Made by a program: the position numbers and the translations under genes. A stretch of 36,755 nucleotides of DNA. Origin: Fidelibacterota bacterium (GTDB lineage: Bacteria > Fidelibacterota > UBA8477). Below, piece by piece: positions 17,154 to 25,178 of the stretch. The stretch spans positions 1-36,755 of the forward strand of contig JAIPJR010000020.1 in assembly GCA_021734045.1 (NCBI GenBank), given 5' to 3'. The notes beneath the pieces were generated by a model. The model was given only the letters and a program-made list of their open reading frames with translations, was not told where the DNA came from and searched no databases. How positions within the stretch are numbered: position 1 is the first letter of the stretch; each line of letters begins with the position of its first letter.

Positions 17154-18194
17154 ATGCCTGAACCCGTTAATCACGATTATCGTCACCGCAAATATTTGTC
17201 TGCCATTGAAGCGGCGCTCTTTTTAGGAGTGCGTGTACAGGATATTCACGCCTGGGTGAAATCGGGTCAGCTCCCGACCTACACAGCGGCCAGCGGGCAG
17301 CAGCGCTTCAAGCTTACCGATCTGCAAAAATTCCGTGGCGGAAATGACACCGCCCTCTTCCAGCAATCAGAAACATCCCTGATAACCGATCAACTTCACT
17401 ATCACTGCGCCGACGCACGGAGAATGCAGACCATTCCGGATCATTCGGTCCATCTCATGGTTACATCCCCGCCATATTTTGATGCCAAAATGTATTCGGA
17501 AAGCGCAAATGCCGATCTGGGAAATATTCATGACCTGGACCGGTGGTTTGTAGAGATGAATGCAGTTTGGCGGGAGGTGCTGCGGGTGCTTGCACCGGGC
17601 CGGAAAGCATTTGTGAATATCATGAATCTGCCGGTTCGAAATGGAAACGGTGGTTATCGCACCCTGAATTTGGTAGGGCGTACCATCGACGAAATGGAGA
17701 GCCTGGGGTTTGTCTTCAAACGGGATATTGTGTGGCATAAAACCAATGGGGTTCGCGCCCATTTTGGTACCTACCCGAATCCCGGTGGCATTCTCATCAA
17801 TAACATGCACGAATTTATTCTGGAGTTTGATACGCCCGGCGGACGCGGAGCCAAATATGCCCATGTGAGTGTGGAAGATCGCCAGGCATCGAAACTGGAT
17901 AAGGACTTCTGGTTGTCACTGAAAAATTCGGACGTGTGGCTCATGAAGCCGGAAAAAAGTGGCGGCAGACGCACCCATGCGGCACCATTTCCATTGGAGC
18001 TGCCTGCGCGACTGATCCGGGCATTCAGCTATCAGAATGAATGGGTGCTGGACCCGTTTGCCGGGAGCGGCACGACACTGCTGGCAGCGCTGAATTGGCA
18101 TCGTAAAGCCATTGGGTATGAGGTGAATCCGGCCATCGCCGCCGAAGCGGTGAAACGGCTGCAGGGGGTTTTGAAAGCTGTGGACGAACCATGA
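17154..18194 (+). CDS. DNA methyltransferase (beta-class, N4-C/N6-A type) with N-terminal excisionase/MerR-like HTH
   Basis: Motif IV VTSPPYFDAKMYS followed later by motif I VLDPFAGSGTTLLAAL; N-terminal YLSAIEAALFLGVRVQDIHAWVKSGQLPTYTAASGQQRFKLTDLQKF. Confidence 0.88.
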   Translation: MPEPVNHDYRHRKYLSAIEAALFLGVRVQDIHAWVKSGQLPTYTAASGQQRFKLTDLQKFRGGNDTALFQQSETSLITDQLHYHCADARRMQTIPDHSVHLMVTSPPYFDAKMYSESANADLGNIHDLDRWFVEMNAVWREVLRVLAPGRKAFVNIMNLPVRNGNGGYRTLNLVGRTIDEMESLGFVFKRDIVWHKTNGVRAHFGTYPNPGGILINNMHEFILEFDTPGGRGAKYAHVSVEDRQASKLDKDFWLSLKNSDVWLMKPEKSGGRRTHAAPFPLELPARLIRAFSYQNEWVLDPFAGSGTTLLAALNWHRKAIGYEVNPAIAAEAVKRLQGVLKAVDEP

Positions 18195-21184
18195 CAAAGT
18201 TAGCCCGGGTCGCTGCACTTTTTTTATTGGGATTATTGCTATTGGCCGGTTGTGGTACCCGGGATCCGGAATCTCCGGCGAAGCCTTTCAAATTACCGCA
18301 AGGGTCTGAACGGGAGGTGGTTTATACCGATAAGGGGGATGCCTTTTGGATGACCCGTACCGGCGGATTCCAGGACAGTCCCTGGCATGGGTTACGTGTT
18401 GCCAAACGCCCCTATTTCCGGGATTTCATTATTTTTGCAAACGGGAATCTTCTGGATCGCCAGCAGGCGGTGGTGCGTGTTACGCCAGATCGTTTAATCC
18501 GCTATTACCCTGCGCAAAAAGTTACCGTTACCTGGACGCTATTGGACACAAGTCGGGCTCTGGCAGTCACCATCGAAGCACAGCGGGAGACTGAATTTCA
18601 AATTGTTCCGATTCTGGAGGGGGGCAATACCCTATCCGATCTGCGACCGGTCATCTCCACACCCATGGCGAGGATGTATGAGATTAAGGCTTACACAAAT
18701 CTGCCCGCAAGTTATCCCTATGTGAAACTGGCATTCTCCGAATCATTCACTACCGGGGACAGCGTGAAAAAGCTTCCGGGAAGAGCCGGCGGTATCGTGG
18801 TGGGGAATTTTCATTTCCCGTCTTCTACACATCTTACCGTCTGGGTGCAGGTGGCGGATCGTCCGTCTGCATTCGATTTGCCTGACGAGAGGACCGTGGC
18901 TGCGCGGACATTCCAGCGGAAGAATCGCATCCAGAGACGTCTGCAGCGTACAGCTGTCCAAACGAATAATCCCGAGTTGGATCAGGCAATTGCCTGGGCT
19001 CATGCTTCACTGGATGCTTTACTTATGAATCAGATGGGACTCGGGATTTACGCCGGGCTGCCGTGGTTTGATGAATTCTGGGGTCGGGATCTGTTCATCA
19101 CCTTTCCAGGAGCTGTGCTGGTAAGTGGAGATTTCCAGTCGGCCAGGCAGATTTTATCGGAATTCGCCCGCTATCAGGATCAACAGCCTGCCAGCCCAAC
19201 CTACGGACGAATTCCGAATCGTGCCCAGCCTACAGACATTATTTATAACACAACAGATGGAACACCCTGGTTCATTCGGGAAATGTGGGATTATTACCGC
19301 TACACCGGTGACGAGGATTTTTTAATTCAAATGTATCCCGTGATCAAGCGAGCGGCTCTGGGGGGAATGAAGAATTGGCTGGATGAAAACGGTTTACTGT
19401 CCCACGAGGATGCCGATACCTGGATGGATGCTCGCGGTCCGGAGGGCCCCTGGTCACCACGGGGCGATCGTGCGGTGGAGATTCAGCAGCTTTGGTTGAT
19501 GCAACTGGCGATTACCAGCCGGGTGGCAAGGTTGACCGGCGATGACGATTTTGCGATGCGGGTTGAAGGTATCAGCGAGCGGGCGTATGAAGCCTATGAA
19601 AAACTTTTTCGTGATCCGGAATCTGCTCGGTTATACGACCATATTAATGCCGATGGTACACCGGATCTGCAAATCCGCCCAAATGCTCTTCTAGTACCAC
19701 CCTTATTGCCGAGTCAAACATTTGATTGGAGGACCTTTCGGGAGACAGCACCTGAGTTGGTCACGTCTTCGGGAATATTATCATTGGCGCAATCGGATCC
19801 GAATTTTCATCCCTTCCACCAGGCGCCAGGTCTGTATGTGAAAGATGCTGCTTACCATAATGGTATTATCTGGATGTGGAATGCGGGGCCCTGGATGTCG
19901 GCGGCACTGGACTTTGGACAATTTGAAATGGCTGATAGATTGTTTACCAGCCTGACAAATCAACTGTTACACCGTGGCGCTGTGGGTACCATCGCAGAAG
20001 TCTCTGATGCCTGGCCGCAAGCAGACGGGGAAGTCCGCTTGTCTGGTACCATTTCCCAAGCCTGGAGTCTGGGTGAGTATTTGCGGGTTTTCTACCAGGA
20101 TATCCTGGGATTTCGTCCCGGATTTAATGCCGAGGGGCAACCGGTCATTACGCTCCGCCCACGACTCCTCAAGGGGCTGAATGATGTGTCATTCACCGCG
20201 TATGCTTTTCAGGATTCATTTAAGGTGGCGTATTCACATGAGGCGGATGCTGAAATTATCCATGTGGAACGCCAGAATGACCGGGCGATTCAACTGGCGG
20301 TGAATTTATTGGCAGATGGAATGATATACCAAATTTCCGGTGATTGGCATTCGCGGGAGCTGTCGGTTCGTTTTGAGAAAAACATGCGGCAGTGGACGGT
20401 GCCGGACGCATTCAGCGACCAGGTGATAACTGCTACTGAATTTCAATATGCTGATTCCAGCGTGGCCATTTGTAGCGTAGATACAACATTACCTGTGTCG
20501 GTTCTGGCGGGACCCGGTCACCGTCTGCTAAATCAGCTGGAGGTTGTTCCGACGGCTGATACAGGAAAATTACTTGTGGATGAGATGGATCCTGTGGGCG
20601 ACGATGGTGGTCCCCGCGGGGTTTTTACCTATCCTCGAAACCAGCAATTTCAGGCCGGGATTGCCGATATCACCCGCATGCGAATTTGGGAAAAGGAGCA
20701 GTTACTTACCTTTGAGCTCACCTTTCATAATCTGGTAGACCCGGGCTGGCATCCTGAATACGGGTATCAGTTAACCTATGCTACTATTGGTCTGGATGCT
20801 GGAGCCGGTGGACTGCAGCAGGTAGGAAAGAATGCTGGTTGTGAATTCCGCGGTGCATTCAAGGCGAATCGTGTCCTTTATATAAGTGGTGGTATCCAGA
20901 TTGTGGATGGGAGCGGTACACTTTTGGCTGAATACATGCCACGGGATGCGTCGGGTGCAATCGGGAATGTGGAAGAAAAAACGGTGCGGTTTTGCATTCC
21001 CCGGTCGTTATTTCCGCATAATCTGAGTCGTGCAAAATGGCAGGTGGCGGTGGGATTGCAAGATGATCATGGGGGCGCCGGATTAGGGGATTTTCGTGCG
21101 GTGGAGACTTTGGCCGCCGAATGGTCTGGGGGCGGTAAAAAAGATGCGTCGGACGGCAATGTGTACGATTGGCTGATTCCCTGA
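18191..21184 (+). CDS. Secreted lipoprotein: amylo-alpha-1,6-glucosidase / glycogen-debranching-like catalytic domain plus C-terminal glucodextranase-type domain
   Basis: Lipobox LLLLAGC; GDE-like core LPWFDEFWGRDLFITFPGAVLVSG, DADTWMDARGPEGPWSPRGDRAVEIQQLW, YHNGIIWMWNAGPWMSAAL; C-terminal DPVGDDGGPRGVFTYPRNQQFQAGIADITRMRIWE resembles the glucodextranase C-terminal domain. Confidence 0.82.
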   Translation: MTKLARVAALFLLGLLLLAGCGTRDPESPAKPFKLPQGSEREVVYTDKGDAFWMTRTGGFQDSPWHGLRVAKRPYFRDFIIFANGNLLDRQQAVVRVTPDRLIRYYPAQKVTVTWTLLDTSRALAVTIEAQRETEFQIVPILEGGNTLSDLRPVISTPMARMYEIKAYTNLPASYPYVKLAFSESFTTGDSVKKLPGRAGGIVVGNFHFPSSTHLTVWVQVADRPSAFDLPDERTVAARTFQRKNRIQRRLQRTAVQTNNPELDQAIAWAHASLDALLMNQMGLGIYAGLPWFDEFWGRDLFITFPGAVLVSGDFQSARQILSEFARYQDQQPASPTYGRIPNRAQPTDIIYNTTDGTPWFIREMWDYYRYTGDEDFLIQMYPVIKRAALGGMKNWLDENGLLSHEDADTWMDARGPEGPWSPRGDRAVEIQQLWLMQLAITSRVARLTGDDDFAMRVEGISERAYEAYEKLFRDPESARLYDHINADGTPDLQIRPNALLVPPLLPSQTFDWRTFRETAPELVTSSGILSLAQSDPNFHPFHQAPGLYVKDAAYHNGIIWMWNAGPWMSAALDFGQFEMADRLFTSLTNQLLHRGAVGTIAEVSDAWPQADGEVRLSGTISQAWSLGEYLRVFYQDILGFRPGFNAEGQPVITLRPRLLKGLNDVSFTAYAFQDSFKVAYSHEADAEIIHVERQNDRAIQLAVNLLADGMIYQISGDWHSRELSVRFEKNMRQWTVPDAFSDQVITATEFQYADSSVAICSVDTTLPVSVLAGPGHRLLNQLEVVPTADTGKLLVDEMDPVGDDGGPRGVFTYPRNQQFQAGIADITRMRIWEKEQLLTFELTFHNLVDPGWHPEYGYQLTYATIGLDAGAGGLQQVGKNAGCEFRGAFKANRVLYISGGIQIVDGSGTLLAEYMPRDASGAIGNVEEKTVRFCIPRSLFPHNLSRAKWQVAVGLQDDHGGAGLGDFRAVETLAAEWSGGGKKDASDGNVYDWLIP

Positions 21185-21303
21185 CCTTGTTTAGATGGGC
21201 AGCTGGTTTTTCACAAACCAGATACCATTTTCAGACATTTCCTGCCTGCAATTGTAATGGGATTTTTCTATTTTAGCCGCTGACCGAATGAAGGAGTTCA
21301 ACC

Positions 21304-21789
21304 ATGATTTTAGATAAAATGGCCAAAAACCACACCCTGCGTTTATTGCACTACAATGTGGTGATTGTGACCACAGGTACTGGTGAGGAAACCATGGGTG
21401 CTACGGTGACATTTTTCATCCAATCCAGTTTTGATCCACCGCTGATTACCATGGCGATAAAAGCCGATAGCCGGTTGTATGAGACGATTCGCGCGACCCG
21501 GTATTTTGTGGCCAATATTGTGGAACGGGGCAACCATGACCTGGCAAAGGCATTTTTTAAACCACTCTATCTAAAAAACAATGCTTTTGGCGGGATTCCT
21601 GCAGCACCTCATGAAGCTGGTGGCGCCATTATTGAAGCGGCTCCGGCATGGCTGGGCTGCAAAGTGATTAATATTGTGGAAGAAGGTGACCACCACCTGG
21701 TGATTGGTGAGATTGATACTGCTGGTGTGACGGATGAAGGTGCTGAGGCCTTGTGCTTGTCTGAGACCGGTTGGCATTATGGTGGCTGA
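21304..21789 (+). CDS. Flavin reductase-like domain protein
   Basis: 161 aa; VVIVTTGTGEETMGATVTFFIQSSFDPPLITMAIKADSRLYETI...YFVANIVER; AAGGAG Shine-Dalgarno. Confidence 0.82.
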   Translation: MILDKMAKNHTLRLLHYNVVIVTTGTGEETMGATVTFFIQSSFDPPLITMAIKADSRLYETIRATRYFVANIVERGNHDLAKAFFKPLYLKNNAFGGIPAAPHEAGGAIIEAAPAWLGCKVINIVEEGDHHLVIGEIDTAGVTDEGAEALCLSETGWHYGG

Positions 21790-21841
21790 TTACCGGTGGC
21801 GTTGCGCCCCTAAGCACTAAGTACAGACAGAAAGGACTGCT

Positions 21842-23845
21842 ATGAATCCCACGGATGTAACCCGCGAACTGGCTTGGAATATTCCCGGATGGTATATCGC
21901 CCTCATGTATTTCTTTCTCATCCTGGCTTTGGGTGGGTTTTACAGCGGCTTTCGGCGTAAATGGGACATGTACAGGCAGGGGCAGCCGGATCGGACCCGC
22001 ACCGATGAGGTTTTAAAACGACTTTGGCGAACGATTGTGGACGGTGTTTTCCAGCGTCGGCTGATGCGTCGTAAACGAGCCGGTTGGTGGCATGGTTTCA
22101 TTTTCTGGGGATTCCTGATGCTCTGGATTGCCACGGATCTGGTTGCTTTACAGATGGATACGCCGCTGGACTTTTTTTATGGCCCGGTTTACCTCACGGT
22201 CTCTTTTCTCGCTGATATTGCCGGCATTATTCTGCTCGTGGGGATTGGGATTGCTCTCTGGCGACGGTATGTGGAAAAACCTGAGCGAATCCGTGAAACC
22301 CACTACGGCAGCTGGTATATGCATGCCATGCTCATCGGTTTGGTGGTTATTGGTTTTGTCATTGAGGGTCTCCGTATTTCAGCGGTCCCCAATCCTTTTG
22401 AGGTCTGGTCTCCGGTAGGCTGGACGCTGGCGCATGTTTTTAATGGCATGGCCGACATGACCAAAGCAACCTGGCACCACTCCCTGTGGATGCTGCATAT
22501 GGTCATGACGATGGCTTTTGTTGCTTCCATACCATTCAGCAAATTCTCCCACATTTTCATGGGACCGGTGAACATTTTTCTGGGGCGTGAACAGTCCAGC
22601 CGAACCCTGCGATCCATGGATTTAGAAGATGAAAATGCGGAAACTTTCGGCGTTTCCAAGCTGGATGAATTCACCTGGAAGCAGCGCATGAACTTTGATG
22701 TCTGCGTGGAGTGCGGTCGCTGCGAGATTGCCTGTCCGGCATTCTTGACCGGGAAACCGTTGAATCCAAAACATGTGATTAATTCCCTGGGAGCCCAGAT
22801 GCGGGCAGAATACGATGGTTCAGATGTTCAAACCGTCTATGAGTATGGACAGATTACTGACGATATTCTGTATAGCTGTACCACCTGCAAGGCGTGTGAG
22901 GAGCAATGTCCGGTTTTCATTGACATTGTGGATTCTATCGTAGATATGCGGCGGAATCTGGTACTTATGGAGAGCCAATTTCCGGAACAGGTGACCGGGT
23001 TGTTTAAGAAATTGGAAGTGAATGGCAATCCGTGGGGAATGTCTGCCCAGGACCGGGAGCAGTGGACGGAAGGACTGGATGTACCCTTAATGCGTAAGCA
23101 GAACCCCGATGACTTGGAGTACCTGTACTGGGTCGGGTGTGCCGGTGCCTATGATGCCCGGGGCAAGGAGGTTTCCAAATCCATGGTAACCTTATTGAAT
23201 AAAGCGGGTGTGAAATACGCCATTTTAGGGAATGAGGAGACCTGTACAGGCGATTCAGCACGCCGGATTGGGAATGAATATCTATACCAGATGCTAGCCA
23301 GTCAAAATGTGGAGACACTGAACAATTACAAGGTCAAAAAAATCGTGACCCAGTGCCCGCATTGTTTTAACACGCTTAAAAATGAATATCCCCAATTAGG
23401 TGGTGAGTATGAGGTGGTACACCATTCTCAGCTGTTAAATGAACTGGTGAGCTCAGGCCGGCTTAAGCCCGAAAAGTCGCTGGACGCCACCCTAACCTAT
23501 CACGATTCCTGCTATCTGGGTCGTCACAATGATGAATACGACGCACCGCGGGAGGTGCTGAAATCTATTCCTGGCGTCACCTTGAAAGAGATGCCGCGTT
23601 CGAAGAACACCGGTTTGTGTTGCGGTGCCGGCGGCGGACGCATGTGGATGGAAGAGACACTGGGGCACACGAAAGTGAATGACGAACGCATGAAGGATGT
23701 GAAGGCCGTAAAACCGGACGAATTGGCTTCCGCGTGTCCTTTTTGCGCAACGATGTTGAATGACGGACTCACAGCGGAAGAACTTTCCACCTCGGTTCGG
23801 TCTCAGGATATTGCCCAATATCTGGTCACCGCATTGGCGGATTGA
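21842..23845 (+). CDS. Membrane Fe-S oxidoreductase: NarI-like TM domain + 2x[4Fe-4S] + two CCG domains (HdrD/GlcF-like)
   Basis: CVECGRCEIACPAF; CTTCKACEEQCPVF; CCG-type YWVGCAGAYDARGKEV...ETCTGDSARRIGNE and DSCYLGRHNDEY...LCCGAGGGRMWMEE. Confidence 0.9.
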   Translation: MNPTDVTRELAWNIPGWYIALMYFFLILALGGFYSGFRRKWDMYRQGQPDRTRTDEVLKRLWRTIVDGVFQRRLMRRKRAGWWHGFIFWGFLMLWIATDLVALQMDTPLDFFYGPVYLTVSFLADIAGIILLVGIGIALWRRYVEKPERIRETHYGSWYMHAMLIGLVVIGFVIEGLRISAVPNPFEVWSPVGWTLAHVFNGMADMTKATWHHSLWMLHMVMTMAFVASIPFSKFSHIFMGPVNIFLGREQSSRTLRSMDLEDENAETFGVSKLDEFTWKQRMNFDVCVECGRCEIACPAFLTGKPLNPKHVINSLGAQMRAEYDGSDVQTVYEYGQITDDILYSCTTCKACEEQCPVFIDIVDSIVDMRRNLVLMESQFPEQVTGLFKKLEVNGNPWGMSAQDREQWTEGLDVPLMRKQNPDDLEYLYWVGCAGAYDARGKEVSKSMVTLLNKAGVKYAILGNEETCTGDSARRIGNEYLYQMLASQNVETLNNYKVKKIVTQCPHCFNTLKNEYPQLGGEYEVVHHSQLLNELVSSGRLKPEKSLDATLTYHDSCYLGRHNDEYDAPREVLKSIPGVTLKEMPRSKNTGLCCGAGGGRMWMEETLGHTKVNDERMKDVKAVKPDELASACPFCATMLNDGLTAEELSTSVRSQDIAQYLVTALAD

Positions 23846-23866
23846 TATCGTAGCACTACGACGCTT

Positions 23867-25021
23867 TTGACAAACCAGCGCACCAACCGTCAGCGGGAAA
23901 ACCCACTGCTTGCTCAGTCATTACCGGAATGGCACGACTGGCGCTGGCAGCTTTCACACGCCATATCCAATCTGACAGACCTTAACACCATCCCTGCTGC
24001 CGGTATGTGGCTGGCAGACCTGGGTGAAGATGAACGGTCCAGGTTAGATCGTGTCATGGACGGCTACCGAATGGGTATCACGCCCTATTACCTCAACCTG
24101 ATCCGTACATTTGACTCCAGCGATCCCATCTTCGCCCAAATCATTCCCAGCAAAGCAGAAGCAAGCCTTTCACCCGACGAACTTGAAGATCCCATCGGGG
24201 ATGACAATCCGGACTTAAATACACATCCGGTGCGTGTCATTACCCACCGTTATCCTGATCGTGTGCTGTTTTATCCCACACCCATGTGTGCGGTCTATTG
24301 TCGGTATTGTTTCCGGAAGCGGATGGTGGGACAGGCAGCCTACGCACCCAATCCGACGGAGATTGCCGAGGGGATGGCGTATATCACCGCGCATCCGGAG
24401 ATACGGGAAGTCATTTTTACCGGTGGTGATCCGTTGATGTTGCCGGATGATCGACTTATTAAAATCATGCGTGAGGCAGCCACCATTAAACATATCCGGT
24501 TTCTCAGAATTCACAGCCGGCTGCCGGTGGTGAATCCCTTTCGATTAACCGATAGACTGGCTGACAAATTGGCTTCATTGGGAAAAAGCGTGCGTATCGT
24601 TACCCATTTTAATCATGCGGTTGAAGTGACAGAAACCGCCATTCAATGGATTAACCGTTTGCTGGAACACAAGATTTCAGTGCTGAATCAATCGGTTTTG
24701 CTCAATGGTGTAAATGCGGATCCGAAACTGCTGGAAACGCTGCTACTCAAATTGGCAGAGCATGGTATTCAGCCCTACTATCTCCACCACCCGGACAAGG
24801 TGAAGGGAACCGGTCATTTTAGGATTACCATTGCCCGGGGGCGGGAAATCTACAGAGAATTAATCCAGCGTTTACCGGGGTATGCCGTACCAAGGTATGT
24901 CCTGGATATACCAGGTGGCTATGGCAAAATTCCAGTGGACAATGACCATGTAATTCCGGTGGCGGCAGGTAAATATCGTCTTATTAGCCCCGTGGGAATC
25001 GAGCGCGAATACGCAGATTAG
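23867..25021 (+). CDS. KamA-family radical SAM protein (lysine 2,3-aminomutase-like); TTG start
   Basis: Radical SAM motif CAVYCRYCFRKR; EVIFTGGDPLMLPD; PYYLHHPDKVKGTGHFR; PLP-Lys motif LDIPGGYGK. Confidence 0.88.
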   Translation: MTNQRTNRQRENPLLAQSLPEWHDWRWQLSHAISNLTDLNTIPAAGMWLADLGEDERSRLDRVMDGYRMGITPYYLNLIRTFDSSDPIFAQIIPSKAEASLSPDELEDPIGDDNPDLNTHPVRVITHRYPDRVLFYPTPMCAVYCRYCFRKRMVGQAAYAPNPTEIAEGMAYITAHPEIREVIFTGGDPLMLPDDRLIKIMREAATIKHIRFLRIHSRLPVVNPFRLTDRLADKLASLGKSVRIVTHFNHAVEVTETAIQWINRLLEHKISVLNQSVLLNGVNADPKLLETLLLKLAEHGIQPYYLHHPDKVKGTGHFRITIARGREIYRELIQRLPGYAVPRYVLDIPGGYGKIPVDNDHVIPVAAGKYRLISPVGIEREYAD

Positions 25022-25178
25022 GTGCTTATCGGCGAAAAGTTACGGATGAAATATCTTTGTGAATTATCCTTAAGTGTAATGCATATTTTGACATCCCATG
25101 ACATAAAACAAAGCACGCAGCACCATGATTCAGTATGTTATGCCGAAAACGAGTGAACTCATCCGATAAGGTATCGAA

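Noticed and set aside
17154-18194. Restriction-modification or phage-defence island around the methyltransferase
   Set aside because: No nuclease, helicase, integrase or phage genes are adjacent; neighbours are an exported hypothetical protein and a glycan lipoprotein.
21203-21221. Hairpin CTGGTTT-TTCAC-AAACCAG after the debranching lipoprotein
   Set aside because: Short stem, AT-rich, no following T-run; not convincing as a terminator.
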